Shown here: piece by piece, positions 1-12,579 of the stretch
Numbering within the stretch: position 1 is the first letter of the stretch
Layout of the letters: the number at the start of each line of letters is the position of its first letter
NCBI RefSeq assembly: GCF_051622035.1
Contig: NC_135356.1
Coordinates: forward strand, 14,556,079 to 14,620,078
DNA: 64,000 nucleotides
Reading direction: 5' to 3'
DNA from: Arctopsyche grandis
Lineage: Eukaryota; Arthropoda; Insecta; Trichoptera; Hydropsychidae
Translations under genes and position numbers: made by a program
Notes under the pieces: generated by a model
The model's database searches: none
Told to the model about the DNA's origin: nothing
What the model saw: the letters and a program-made list of their open reading frames with translations, nothing else

Positions 1-517
1 AAGATGAACCATCACACATAGTCTCAATAGAACAGTTCGTTGAAATTTAGAACGGTACTGACCGGACACGGTTTCATCAGAACGATTAACTCGAACTCAA
101 GGTCAAAGTATGCAATTCTAACTAGCGGCATTTGCATGCACGTATTAAATTGAATTAATAAACATGTGTAGAAAAAAAAACACTATATATGTATATAATT
201 AGCAATATTGATCGATGACGTCGGATTCGTAATATTTTGAAATGCAATATTTTCAAAAATGTACGAATATATGTATGTATATATGTAAGCGTTTCAAAAT
301 GTTAATATTAATACAAATCATATTAATATTAATACTAATAATAGGTCAGTAACGCATCCACTCGGTTTGCATTTAAATTTTAATGTGGATTTCGCCACGA
401 GACGAGCTCATTGTGCAGATCTCTTTTTTTTCAAGGTACATTTGCATATTCAAACAGGTTGCATTGGATTCGCAATGAAAATATTCAACTGCATAATTCT
501 ATGAAAGCAATTCGATC

Positions 518-520
<3 letters not shown>

Positions 521-604
<84 letters not shown>

Positions 605-617
605 GTATATATATATA
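521..617. repeat. (TA)n microsatellite
   Basis: About 40 uninterrupted TA units, then ACGTATATATATA. It lies upstream of the LINE remnant starting near 690. Length is likely variable and assembly-sensitive. Confidence 0.95.
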
Positions 618-689
618 AATTCTAAAAGTACTTTATGTTCTACGTAATACAGAAGTATGTATGTGATATACTATTGTTGCGTAGGGGTG

Positions 690-1757
690 GGTTCAATATC
701 CAAATGAAAGGTCAAAATCGCTTCACAGCGATTTAATTCAACTCTTCAGGAGGTCCATTGGAGATCACTGCTCACTCCAGAATACTTGATCTACCGTGTG
801 TGTATACTTATAAAGAACAAGTTGCCCAGCATAGCATCCCCGATCCGTTGGATTATCTATTGTATAGGCACGTAGGTCTACCCACACTCGCCCCGTTCTG
901 TGAGAACCTCAGCGCATCCTTTGTTCGGGAACTTATTGAGTCCCGTTAGCCTAATCTGGGGTTAACATTGTTCACTCTAAAATCCAGTTAGACAGTGGAT
1001 ACTCTATCCCATGTTCCCACGTTACACTATTATAAAATAAATAAAAACAAATAAAATTTCTAACCATTGAATGGATATAAATAAACAACTGGAAAATTCA
1101 ATTTTTCGTCGTTCTCTGCATTGCCTTGAGTCTTCTATAAAATTTGGGAGTACATAGTTTAGTTCAGCTTAAACAAGTCTATTCATCATTTGATGGTTGT
1201 ACCTCCTCCCCGCACACTACTTTATGAGATGGCTTATATTCCAAGAGCTATCCGACTTCTTAATTAAATCGTTACTGATTACGTTGCCTGATTGTTATAT
1301 TTTCCATCTCAGTAAGTAAAGGTTATCAGAGATTATTTGCTGTTATTATTGATTACTTTAACCTATAATGTCTGGTAGCCTACGCTCATCATTATTTTCA
1401 TAATTATATGTGATTTATGAGTGAATTTTGATCTTCTCTTTTCCATTCGGGCCTCATGGGGATGTTTTTTATTCACGGCTATTTCTTATACATACATATG
1501 TACATGTATTGGTGCCGACTGTTGATGCAAGATATTTCTCATTATATTTAACACTTATTATATGTTTTGTGAACACTTTAATTATTATTTGAATTTTTGT
1601 TTCTATTGTTTTTTTATGTACATATATGTATATTGTGATAAATATTTTTTTTCTGCATAATTACATATATTTTTTATTATATTTTCGACCATTATTAGGG
1701 GCGTATTAGGAATTCCTGTAATGCCACAATGGTCCAAATTTTAAATAAATAAGTGAA
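690..1757 (+). mobile_element. LINE remnant: ORF2 C-terminal end, 3' UTR and tail
   Basis: Three parts point to one plus-strand non-LTR element. A 63-codon frame at 758-949 ends in a stop. At about 1178-1255 a frame reads HHLMVVPPPRTLLYEMAYIP, matching a minus-strand copy at 58.3 kb and resembling the C-terminal end of insect LINE ORF2 proteins. At 1690-1757 is a 3' tail (AGGAATTCCTGTAATGCCAC then AAATAAATAA) also present in reverse at 15.6 kb. Stops interrupt the frame. Joining the three parts into one element is inference from order and orientation. Confidence 0.5.
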
Positions 1758-1759
1758 AA

Positions 1760-2980
1760 ATTAATTCTGGAGCTTTCTTGCTCTGTGGACACCCCATTGA
1801 CAAACCCCTAAACAAAATAAAAAAATGCTTAAGATAAAATTACAAAGAAAACCAGTTATGCATATTGAAATATAGTAATATTTTATGTCAATATGAAGTC
1901 TGTTGTTGTTTATCTTGAATACGTACATTTACCTGTGGTGTGGTATTTGATGAAGCATACACGTGGACGTGGTATTTCATTTCAAATATATGGTATTATG
2001 TACAAAACTCATATACATACATAGCTAACTATGAGTATAGATTTCTATATACATTATGAGTATAGGTTTCTCTCAAGACACTTCAGAATTCTACAAAACT
2101 TTTATGGGTTTATCATCGGTTGGGTAAGCATCTTCAATACAGTTTATGTACATATGTATATCAGAAATAAAAAAAAAGCTGTGATAAAACTACGCATTTT
2201 CAATTGGGATTTTGTTCTAATGTTATATTACTTTTAGTGTCTAATAATAAAACGCAAGTTTAATATATGTACATATATATAATTTGAATTTTAACAAAAC
2301 TACCCGATTGTAAGCGTTCGCGTGCGTGACACAATTTTGATTTGCAAAAATCCAACACGCCAATGTCGTAACCCGTCCGAATCTGCTGCCACGATCTTCT
2401 TCCATTAATCTGCTTCCACGATCGTGTTACTATTCCGGTAGCGTCGCAACAATAATAGTCGATTGCGTAAAATAAAAATGTTATTGTATCAAAAACGTCA
2501 CAAATCGTAAAACTACGATGACACATACATATATATATATGTTTGTAAATTTTTTTGCGTCTCCCTTTTTAGATACGTTCATGATGAAATTTTCAAAGTT
2601 GGTCCCATTTTGGAAATTCGGAGAATGGCTGTTTATGATATACATATGTAGTAGTGGCGTTGATGTTATTATGGTAAATGTGGATACTCTTTTGAGACAA
2701 CGAGAACGAGGAAATGGTCCCGTTTGAAGCAATTGACGAGCGCGTGTCACGAAGTCGACATTTGTGCAAAGCATTTCATTTCACACTTTGCCACATACGC
2801 ATAATGTGAATGTAATAAATATTAATAACACATATGCATGTATGTATGTAGAAAGGCCCGTAAGAAATACATTGGATTATATTTATTTTGGAATTATCTT
2901 TATATATGTATGTACAATTTCTTTTGCTTAGTTTGAATAAATTTTAAGATTTAAATAACAAAATATACTATTTCCCGTGA
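1760..2980. other. Unassigned AT-rich DNA
   Basis: No gene or repeat family recognised. Contains TATG/CATA tracts and one short internal duplication near 2380-2440 (TCTGCTGCCACGATC and TCTGCTTCCACGATC). Confidence 0.4.
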
Positions 2981-2984
2981 TGTT

Positions 2985-3318
2985 AAAACGGTTCTTTACC
3001 CTGGACGAAATCATTTGTATTAAACTTGCACATGCATTTATATACATCTATAGATTATAAATTTTTGAAATCCTATTCAAATAGTGGGTACAATGATATA
3101 TGCCAATTTTGAAGAGGAACCGTTTCACCAATGCAATCAGATAAATTGGCAAATTATGATGGGAAACGATCGACTTGGATTCGCAAATAACCAAGCCAGA
3201 CCAGCAACACTACATAAATACTCGGAATAATTTTTTTTCAAGATCAACCCACGGGATCGCTATCCCGACAACCCCTCGGTGGTTAGCATTAACGCAACCA
3301 ACAAGCTGATGGCTGTGT
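2985..3318 (-). mobile_element. tRNA-derived SINE
   Basis: Read on the minus strand it has a tRNA-like head (TGGTTGCGTTAATGCTAACC with a decayed B box), then the family core: GCTGGTCTGGCTTGGTTATT, a CAAGTCGATCGTTTCCC block, TTTGCCAATTTATCTGATTG, and GTGAAACGGTTCCTCTTC. It ends in a tail with CTATTTGAATAGG. Same family as the copies at 3.7, 5.7, 36.0, 45.0 and 54.4 kb. Confidence 0.7.
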
Positions 3319-3538
3319 ATTTTTGATGATGGTTAATACTTTTTTTATCTTATTTTATTATTACATTTTGACATTATAGACATTACAGATACAATTATAC
3401 ATATTTGTATAATATCATAGAGACGTCTATGTACATATAGACAATTCGATAAACAGTAAATTTTTGCCAGAGATACATATATTTTATAATGTACATACAT
3501 ATGTAGTTGGGTAGCATAGTATATAATCAAAAAATTCA

Positions 3539-3688
3539 AACGGGAACAGTTTCAACAATGGAATCAGATAAATCGGCAAAATCTTCATACATACATATAT
3601 CCAAGGTCTGGTCAGCTACACCTGGCCTGGAAATGAACCCATGATCCCCCAGTTGAAAGTACTATACACTGACCATTGAGGTAGTAGC
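3539..3688 (-). mobile_element. tRNA-derived SINE, 3' truncated
   Basis: The minus strand starts with a tRNA-like head (CCTCAATGGTCAGTGTATAG, then ATCATGGGTTCATTTCC as B box). It continues into GCTGACCAGACCTTGG and GCCGATTTATCTGATTCC. The head differs from the copy at 5.9 kb and resembles the one at 54.6 kb, suggesting subfamilies. It sits head to head with the next copy. Confidence 0.65.
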
Positions 3689-3985
3689 ACAACAGTTGCT
3701 GGGTTCGATCCTGTGACATTGATTGAAAATAATTAATTCCGAGTGTAATCTGTAGAATTGCTGGTCAGATTTAGATATTTGTAACTTCAAGTCGATCGTT
3801 CCCTTTTATCCGATTTCATTGTTGAAACGGATCCTCCAACAAATTGATTAAAACCATCCTACCCATTATGTGACCATTATTTGAATATGATTTAATATCT
3901 ATAAATGTATATATATATATGTACAAGTTTAATACCATATACAAATATCACTCGGGGGCAACCCGTAATGAAATTTTAAAAAAAT
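3689..3985 (+). mobile_element. tRNA-derived SINE
   Basis: Plus-strand copy: B box GGGTTCGATCC, then TTGCTGGTCAGATTTAG, AAGTCGATCGTTCCC, ATCCGATTTCATTGTTGAAA, CATCCTACCCATTATGTGAC and TATTTGAATATGATTTAAT. Its tail runs on to an ATACCATA ... GGGGGCAACCCG segment shared with the copies at 5.5-5.7 kb. The A box is lost. Confidence 0.7.
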
Positions 3986-4499
3986 GTTGCTGGTTGTAAC
4001 TGTACATTTTTCATATACATATAACTGAATTGGAGCAATTTTTCACTTAATAGATAAAGCCAATAAAATCTTATCGATTTATATAAAATCAATATTGATA
4101 ATTTTAATTTTAAAGATACTTTGATTACCATTTTTTTCTTCTAGATAAAACTGGACCAATTAATTTTAATTGGATCACATTTACATAATATCTTATCTAC
4201 TCGTATATAGTTCTGTTATAAATAGGATATGCAATGAAAAAAAATGATTCGCATACAACATAAGTTGGTCATCACATACATATATACATAATTAAGGGTT
4301 ATAAATCTTCAGGATTTATATATAAAGATCTTCTGATGCTAACTATCTACATATAATATGTATGTTCTGTATCCATTCAAATTTCATTCAATAAACAGAG
4401 CAGAATGAACTTGCAACGGAGAAAGAAGAAAGTTTTCGATCAATATATTTGCCAGTAATAGCTGTGAAGCTTGCATTTAATGTCAAAATGTCGCATAAA

Positions 4500-4640
4500 G
4501 TCCGATGCACAATGGTGTGAAGAGATTGGATAATGAAGAATGCTACCCAAGAGAGTGTAAAAGGACGAAAGGAATGTCACAATTGAAATGAGTGGATTAA
4601 GTGAGGAGAATGTTTGGATGAGATGAACGCTTGCAAATGA
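4500..4640 (+). mobile_element. Decayed RTE-like fragment
   Basis: The segment around 4545-4640 (CCAAGAGAGTGTAAAAGGAC and the AGTGGATTAAGTGAGGAGAA stretch) resembles, at DNA level, the 3' coding end of the RTE-type copies at 26.7-27.1 and 38.1-38.3 kb. Strongly diverged, with no intact frame. Confidence 0.3.
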
Positions 4641-4787
4641 AGGAATTTTTCAAGCATGAATTGAAAGCATGAAGCATGAATTTAAAACGTTTTATGTTTT
4701 AAGTTTTTATTTAATGACTTAAATTTTGGTCTAACTTATCAGTAGTAGACGAAATTAAATTAAAACCTCTTGTTAAACGTACATATG

Positions 4788-4839
4788 TACAAGGTGGGTC
4801 GCAAAATTTATTCGTCAGGCCGCAATTTACACGCCCCTG
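4788..4839 (-). mobile_element. Possible hAT terminus
   Basis: Read on the minus strand from 4839 the sequence begins CAGGGGCGTGTAAATTGCGG and continues with CCTGACG and TTTTGCGACC. This layout (CAGGGG start, GCGGCC and TTTGCGACC blocks) is common at the ends of insect hAT transposons. No second terminus or target duplication was found, so this is a weak call. Confidence 0.25.
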
Positions 4840-5504
4840 ATCTAATTCGTCCATTAAAGAAAAAAAAATCTATGACGCGAAATTCAAGGTTGAGATATCT
4901 CAGAGACATTTTGCAGAATTAAAGCACACTAATTAGAGCCAAGTATGCTGCGTGTGCCAAGAGGACTGTAACGAGGGTCGCCGTACACATGTATGTACAT
5001 ATTATCACTTGAGATCGTAATACTAAATTGAAGAATTGCACGAATATAATGTTTAAGTATTTACTCGACTTTGGTTCCACAGAATTCAAAGGCATCTTTA
5101 TTGCATTTCACAACATCGACAACAAACAAAAACAACGCGATGTCCTTTAAAAACGATCAAGGTTATTTTTCGAAAATACACAGTTAAGTGGTTTTAAAAT
5201 AAGTGACTTTTTTGGACACTTTAGACCGTCCCAAAAGTGTCAACAACTAGTCAAAAAGCACTCCAGAACTGATGTTATTATTATACCTATATAATCTAAA
5301 AGGGTTAAGTTGGGCCGTAAGTAATGGATCAGTTTGGTCGTAATCAATGAAACTTGAATTCAATTTTTATTTAAAAATATGTTTTGGTTTTGGGATGGTT
5401 CTTAAATATTTTATTTTTTAATATTATATATTCATATAGTAAAATAAAAAATCTTCGGTGTTATGTTTCGATTTTTTTTTTGATAATATTTTTAGTTGCT
5501 ATCA

Positions 5505-5672
5505 CGGGTTGTCTCTGAGCGAAGTCTATGGTATTAAACATGTCCATATATAAATTTATAGTTCATAAAATTTTGAAATCATATTAGAATAATGGTGACA
5601 TGTTGAGTAGGACGGTTCTTGCCAATTTTATAAGGAATCATTTCAAAAATGAAATCAGATAAATTGGTCAAC
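5505..5672 (-). mobile_element. tRNA-derived SINE, 5' truncated
   Basis: The minus strand holds the 3' half of the SINE family: TTTATCTGATTTCATTTTTG, CCGTCCTACTCAAC, a CTAATATGATTTCAAAATTT stretch and the ATACCATAGACTTCGCTCAG tail. No tRNA-like head is present. It lies in tandem with the next copy. Confidence 0.6.
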
Positions 5673-5682
5673 TCTGATGCTC

Positions 5683-6008
5683 CTGAGCGACACCTATGGT
5701 ATTACTTTCACGTATCTATAAATTATTAATTTTCAATTATATTCAAATAGTGGTAACATAGTGGGTAGGATGGTTTTGCCAATTTGATGAAAAACCATTT
5801 CAACAATGAAATCAGATAAATTAGCAATTTCTGATAGGAAACGATCGATTTGGTGTCCCACATATGAAAATTTGACCAGCAGCGCTACAATTAAATTAAA
5901 TACTCAAAATAAATTCTGTAAAATCGAGATCCAACCAGGTCTGAACCCGGGAACCTATCGGCGGATAGCATTAACGCTAACATCGAGCTGTACTGCAGAC
6001 TGTAGGCT
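5683..6008 (-). mobile_element. tRNA-derived SINE, near full length
   Basis: On the minus strand the head reads AGCTCGATGTTAGCGTTAAT with B box GGGTTCAGACC (a tRNA-like A/B promoter). Then follow TAGCGCTGCTGGTCAA, AATCGATCGTTTCCTATCAG, TTATCTGATTTCATTGTTGA, CATCCTACCCACTATG and CACTATTTGAATAT. It joins a plus-strand LINE RT fragment at its head. Confidence 0.7.
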
Positions 6009-6059
6009 ATATATGTATGTACATATGTATATGTATGCTATATTATTTTCCTCTTTCTT

Positions 6060-6240
6060 TCTCGCCCTCTAAGTCCAAGTGCTTACTATTAAAGGGTTCT
6101 CTTGTTAGAGCCCCTAATATCAAACTCGGAGACTGTAAGATCAAATTTGTCAACGAGTACACTTATTTAGGTGTTGTATTAATTACTCAATTCAACCAAA
6201 TTCTTCAGCTTTCAACTTTGCGCTTTACATTTGTATATTA
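6060..6240 (+). mobile_element. Non-LTR reverse transcriptase fragment
   Basis: The plus-strand frame contains KSKCLLLKGSLVRAP followed by CKIKFVNEYTYLGVVL. This is the K-x-K ... Y-x-YLGV block near the end of the reverse transcriptase domain of insect non-LTR elements (Jockey/R1-like). The frame then decays. It lies just past the head of a SINE copy and is a short dead fragment. Confidence 0.6.
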
Positions 6241-6249
6241 TATAAATTA

Positions 6250-7420
6250 TTGATGGTTCAACAGCCCTGTCTTAGGATGTCCAAAAAAAAGCTGTTAAAT
6301 TATCTTCCCGTATCCATCATTTGAGATGGCTGGGGTGCGCTTAGCGGATGAACATTTTGTCGGTTGCATCAGTGAAATTTCCCGGTGAAACAAATTCCTC
6401 CGATATTCGTAGCCCATCCTACATATATATAATATTATATTATATACATATATATTTAATAAACGCGTAAGTGAAATGCGATTGCAAATTATATATACGA
6501 GGTTGAGGCCAACGTTCGAGTCTCGAACGTTTCATTGTTGATGCAATTAGCGTGCGATATTGAAAGTATGGTCATTATCAACTCTCGTGCGAGTGTCAAA
6601 TTCTATTTGATCGTCTTGATAATAATTGCCGCTGAGAACTTTTTTTTAGGCATTTTCATGGTCGGGGAACGAGAAAGATTATTGCTCATAATGCAATTTT
6701 ATTATGGGAATTTTTTAATATTATATATAAGTATTTACATATATGTATGTATAATCATGGATTTGAGAAGAAGATCCAATTGTATGTATGTAAGAAATAA
6801 AAGATTTAATACATCGAATATATGTACGTTTTTAACATTTATCATAAAACACGGCATATTGTTTTTTATTTATTTAAAAAAAATATATTATCTGTAAATC
6901 AGTGAGTCTTAAGCATGTTGGGGATAATGATGTGTTTTTTTAGCACGCTAATGATCTCTTAGCCGATTTGAATTGCAGTCAATGGACTGTTTCACGCAAA
7001 TAATAGTCCTGGATTCGACAGATTATGGTTAGCGAACTGTGGGCTCAAAAGAGTGGGAGGCTGGCAAATCTATGCGAAAAGAGTGGCTCAAAAATGTATA
7101 CTCACATTTAAAAAGTATGCGAGGACATTTTAAATTATTGAAAATGATTTAGATATAAACTGTGTACCTAGTCTTTACTATTAATTATGAAAGTATTACA
7201 CTTAAATGTGAAAAAATATGTCTTGAAACCGAAGTGCGTATATATTTGAGACAAATCCATTGACAAATATTAGGTTTAGCTCGCAATTCCTAATATTTAC
7301 CGAAAAACTTCTGTGAAAATTAAAAAAAAAGAAACACAAACACAAGGTTATTATTGCTGGTTGGTTTTGGATTTATGTAATGTTAATTTAAGAACAAGTT
7401 ATGTTGGGTTAGATTCGTGT
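6250..7420. other. Unassigned AT-rich DNA
   Basis: Holds a 120-codon plus frame (6535-6897) that is hydrophobic, AT-driven and unsupported, and a short palindrome AACGTTCGAGTCTCGAACGTT near 6512. Nothing else recognised. Confidence 0.4.
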
Positions 7421-7429
7421 TTAGTTTAG

Positions 7430-7635
7430 AGCTATTTCTTATATTATCATCATTATTCATGGTCATGCGCTATCGTATGCTGGATGAAACCCTCTCCAAC
7501 ATGATTCTATTCGTCTCTGTTTTGAGTAACTCTCACTCATCTCACTTCATAATTTTCCTAATTTCGTCTACCTATCTTCTTTGCCAATTTTCATTCATTC
7601 TTTTACATTCTCTCGTCATCACTGGCAAGATAATA
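7430..7635 (-). mobile_element. RTE-type LINE fragment, C-terminal end of RT ORF
   Basis: The minus-strand translation holds VRVTQNRDE and GEGFIQHTIAHDHE, corresponding to the conserved end of RTE ORFs (RVAQxRDEW ... GEAFIQQW). Stops are present. Same family as the copies at 21.5, 26.6, 38.1 and 52.1 kb. Confidence 0.6.
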
Positions 7636-7763
7636 TAATATAAACTTCCAAACTTGAAATTTCATATATTGTTGATAGAATATACATATGTATGTATGTA
7701 CATACACAGAGATTAATATACTTTTTATTAATAGCATTTTTAAAAGGATTATAAGTCATTAAA

Positions 7764-7961
7764 TCATTCAAACTCGTATGTATAATTTTGATACCAACTG
7801 TAGTTCCGATAGGCACGTGAAAAATAGTCGATTCTAGTTTTAATTATCGCTCCAAAAACCGAAATAGTTAATCTCAATGTAGTGAAAATAATAATCGCGT
7901 AGGCCGGATGATTCATCAGCTCCGGGTCCATCATCCAGTTTTCAAAAGACGTAAAAAACAT
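7764..7961 (-). CDS. Candidate small membrane protein, 65 codons
   Basis: Not recognised. The frame starts at ATG 7961 and ends with TGA at 7764; an AATAAA (7729-7724) lies 35 nt after the stop on the same strand. The product has an acidic N-terminal stretch (WMMDPELMNHP), one hydrophobic segment at about residues 22-41 (YAIIIFTTLRLTISVFGAII), then a basic, tyrosine-rich tail (KTRIDYFSRAYRNY). Codons such as GAC CCG GAG CTG and CCG GCC TAC GCG are less AT-biased than the flanks, which suggests selection. The layout resembles small single-helix mitochondrial or ER proteins, but that is inference. It could also be one exon of a longer gene or chance. Confidence 0.4.
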   Translation of the reverse strand: MFFTSFENWMMDPELMNHPAYAIIIFTTLRLTISVFGAIIKTRIDYFSRAYRNYSWYQNYTYEFE

Positions 7962-7979
7962 GTCTTAATCGCACGTGCG

Positions 7980-10900
7980 CTAGCTTACATACATATTATA
8001 TATTAGGTAGGTACATAAAATATTTAGAGTACGTTTGTTAAAAGCTGTTACACAACGACTTATTATATCATAACAACAGTTGTATTGTACTACTTTGGCA
8101 CCTGCGAGGTCTGAAGTAAAATATAATAATAAAAAAAAAATAGTTCTAAATGTAATAACTAAACGACTGTCGTCTCGTTGAATGAATCGCGACCTTAGTT
8201 TCGTCTTTTGATGCATAGAAAAGTTTTGGGAACTTGTTGAATAAGATTTGTAAACAGTGATTTTTTTTCTCTGCGGTTGAATAACGTTAGTCAGATGAGA
8301 AAAAAAGATTGGTTGCAAATCAATTTTTTTCCGGCGAGCGAAATTAATTTATATGCAAATAAGCATTAGTGTCATATACTGGAGCTTTTATCGTAGTGAA
8401 ATATTTTAATTAATTGGCAATTAAAAGTCGGAAAATATATAATTGTTTCTCATATACATATGTACAAACGTAATGTTGATATGTTTTAAATTTTCAGTAT
8501 TTATGTGCATACTATTTATGCATTCAATTATTGCATTTAATATTGAAATGAACTAAATCGGGGTTTAAATAAAAAATAAATCAAAATATTCAGACGGTTA
8601 AATATATAAAACACATAAAATGGAATAAATTAAACTACTTAAGAGTTCAAGGTTTTTGATTTCTTGCTATCAAATTTAACATTATATTTATTATACTCAA
8701 ATATAATATGTTTGTGTGTATTTATGTTAATAACAAAATTGAAATGGAAATTAAAACCGAACCGATCCATTTTATACGTAATATTTTGAATCAATATAAT
8801 AAATACATGTATTAGTTTGATTTGTATTTTTTGATAATTGCAAAAGAGTTCTTTTCATAAACATGCGCGTAGATATTTATTTGTATATTTTTAAAATTTC
8901 TGTATTCTAATATTTAATTACGTGTTTAATAATGTTTTATGTCATAACCGAAACTCAAATCGAAGTGTTTCCATAAATATAAATATGAATTTAGATTTGA
9001 TATCAAATCGACCGTTGGGTTTGTAGCCTATCCACTCGTCGATATTACGATATATATATATGTATGAAAAATATTTTATTAGTTACAAAAGACTTTTCTG
9101 AGACTGAATTAAATATTATATAATAAAGTAATTTCATTGATGTAATGCTAGGAAAAGCCAAGTTAAATTATAATATTATGAAAATATTGTAATTATAATT
9201 TGCATATAATCAAATCATTTATGTACAATAGACAAAAAATTAAGCCTTGGATTTTTCTGCTATAGAATAAAAATAAATAGATATTAGGAAATTGTTTCAA
9301 AAATGTCCTATTGCGTATTTATGTAGATAACGGGCCGATTTTAATGGCTGATCGTGCGATTGTCCCATTCTTTTTAATTGTCGAAAAACAACGCGTACAT
9401 TGGTTGCATCACAAAAGTTCAGTTAGAAACTGAGAAAAAAATTCCTAAAAACAAAAATGTGAAATAATCCACCGCTAACAACTATCATGAACAATTCCAA
9501 CAATGAATTTGTATCAACAATGGAACTGAACTATCTGCGGCGGCGGAGATCAAGTAATAAATATCATACTTTGACTTTTCGAATTGTCTGATTCCGACTG
9601 TGTTTATTGCTCATTGTTAAAGAATAAAAAATATACATACATATATATAAATAAATAGAAAAAGATCGCGTCAGTGACCCGAACGACATGTAATTTCGCA
9701 ATTGTTTTGAGAGTTCAAGTCGAATGGTGAAATTTTTACGGTCAATAACAATATTTCTCATTATTCATACGAAGTACGGTACGCTTGACATACACTTACC
9801 ATTGAAAATACATAGCGTGCCATTTAATATTATCGTGACAGTGATCCATATCGTTTCAGTTAATTTTTTTAGTCAATTACGAAACCCACTAGATACTCTC
9901 TCATTACTTTTAATTTGTCTCTCTGAATAATAACTGGGTCTAACATCCGCCGTGGCATCGCCGGAACTAAGAGTTTTTTTTCCACTAAACGGAAATTGCG
10001 CCTGAAAAACCTCACCGGATGCATTCAATATGAATAATACTCGAAATTTTATTCAATCGGCAAATGTGGCAATTGCCAAGGGTAATTGTTTCGTCGAGAG
10101 ATCTCTTTGCTAATCAAAATTAATTTCGTGGGAGGTCGAACGTGTCCACTTCCAAATACGATGGTAAATTATTATCATTGACCGAAGAAACGCAGTTTGG
10201 CAAAAAAATGACAAAAGTAGCATTGGAAATTTGTTCTCACTAACTCATCTAATATGAGTCACAATTTTTGGAATTCTAAGATTTTTCCACTATACTACTA
10301 TTATATATGTATATATCACTACTATATATATATAATTTTTTATTCATTGATTCGTTTTAAAAATAACCAATGAAAATAGTAAATAATATGTATAAGAAGA
10401 AGACGTGACCAAAACATGAATGGGATGAGTAAAGGCAAATCTAATGTAATGGAAGATTTATTACTCGTAATTTTGACTAGACATATGTACATATATTCGA
10501 ATGGTACCAAAGACAATATCGTACATATACACACTTAAAAAGAAGCAATGTAGGATAAAAATGCACCTAAAAATATGAAGATGAATGAATATGTGTACAT
10601 TTCGGAGCAGGAATTAATAGATATACCTTAATCTAGTAATGGACGATACGACATATCGTCAGCATACAATGAAAGTCCATTAACCACATTTTGATAATAA
10701 AAATATTATTATATATACATAGTTTGCGTAACATATCTTCAACTATATATTTTAAACCAGTATAGATATATGTAAGTACGCAAAATTACAAAATTACTTT
10801 TGATGTAATTTGTATTAAATGCCAAAATAGAAATGGTAAATTTCATAAAAGAGTCAATGAGTTTTATGTAAAACAACGACACGTTCAAGCGTCCACTGTA

Positions 10901-12160
10901 GTATTTAACAACTGCTAATAAAAGACTGAAAATCACTTTTCAACTTTTTTAAAATAAATAAAAAGTTTTGTAAGATGATTTGCAGTAAAAAATCTAATGT
11001 AATCAGGAGATTTATTACTTACAATTCCTATTAGAGACATACACATACGAATGTTATCCAAAATAATACATACATACATACATGGATATATAGAAGGTTT
11101 GTTTATTTGTTATCATTTAAATACGAAAAGTTATCCTAGTTTCGATAATCGCTATTTTTATTAGTCGTACATAGGTTCTCGCTTGAATCCTTTCAAGGAT
11201 TCCACTTTTATAGCGGCTCTCTAAACAAAAACAATGGCCACCATTTAGCAATATGCCAGTGCTAGATTTGTATCTAAATATCTACGGCTTACTACGGTCC
11301 TTCGCTTTTATATGAATATATAGTGTTTTTTTTTCTTTACTAGCGATTCTTAGGCAATTGAAAATAAAAGCATTTGCCGGTGTAATTGTTATTATGTACG
11401 GTTCGGTTCGCTCGATCGTGGTTTAGTGCCAAACACGACTTTCATTCGACGCTCATTCATTCAGTAAAATCGCATTATTATTATAAATCGAAGCTGGGCG
11501 TTAATGTGTTGCAATCTACACAGCGTTAGATTGTTACTTTAGATTTGGAGTGTGTAGATTAGATTTTTTCAATGCAACTTCATTGTAAGTGTGCGTAGAC
11601 ATTGCGTTATACGTTAAAATGATTTTTAATGCAATGTTAAGTACGAATTTTACATATCATAATATAATAATATAAAATTTTAACGATCCTGATTATATAA
11701 TGTTTTATTTAAATCAACGATAGATGATACCATTGTATTTTATGTTATTTTTACATTGAAAAAACTAGAGGATTTTGTTGTATTACTTTTATATGTGTAT
11801 GTACATACATATATGTATATAGTCTGTCAAAAATTTCAATCGATTGAAAAATTGGTCTTCAAAAACGAATATCATAAAATATAAAGCATGCTGCATATGT
11901 ATGTATGTATGTATGTTATAGTAACAAATTTATAACATTGAAATTAGGTTTAGAAATTGAAATTAAATGAGATTTAATAAATTATAATGATTTTATATTT
12001 CTTTCAGGTAAAAATCTTCTCATTTGATACTAACGATCGTTACAAGATTGATGTATGTAATCTCACACCGTGGATACAAAAATAAGCATAAAATAAAGGT
12101 AATCCATTTTTATATATGTATATGTGAATTTTAATCAATTTATAACACATTTTTAAACCA
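7980..12160. other. Unassigned AT-rich DNA
   Basis: No family or gene recognised. Two GC-richer patches (8160-8330, 9940-10200) could be regulatory or exonic but show no motif. Several short frames here are chance-length. Confidence 0.4.
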
Positions 12161-12167
12161 TTAATGA

Positions 12168-12573
12168 CACTGAGCAACAAAAACCACGTTTTTTACTTAC
12201 CGGAGCGGAGATCCGATTTTGGGCATTTGCTGTGAGTAACTCAAAATCTAGAATATTATAGTCAATATCTACATATAATATTATATATATTATATGTAGA
12301 TATTGACATTCATAGTCGGATATTTTTTCTATTGATTGTAATATTTTATTGCTTTTAAATACTTTAAAATTAATTATCAACGGAATGTTAAGAGTCAAAA
12401 GTGTACATTTTTTCCGTAATATTATAAGCTTATTTCGATAATTTTTGTGCATTTTTTTAAACGCTCATATTGCATAAACGAGAAGAAAGCAACAAAAATC
12501 ATTGTCATATTCGAATTAAATTTAGTAAAGATTAACTAGTCTCCGCACCGTGAATTTTTTATGATGTTCAGTG
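12168..12573. mobile_element. Fold-back DNA element with CACTG ends (short copy)
   Basis: The left end CACTGAGCAACAAAAACCAC, with ACTTACCGGAGCGGAG further in, is mirrored at the right by the reverse complement CACTGAACATCATAAAAAAT and GGTGCGGAGAC. Flanks TTAATGA and TGATTAA may belong to the repeat. The centre holds a perfect 21-bp-stem hairpin (12261-12307). Same family as 18 kb and 42-43 kb. Superfamily not assigned; a minus-strand ORF here (12153-12452) is a shadow. Confidence 0.65.
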
Positions 12574-12579
12574 TGATTA

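Noticed and set aside
6535..6897. 120-codon plus-strand ORF with hydrophobic stretches
   Set aside because: Hydrophobicity comes from AT-rich codons (I, Y, F, L), it crosses a TATG tract, and there is no motif, splice support or polyadenylation logic.
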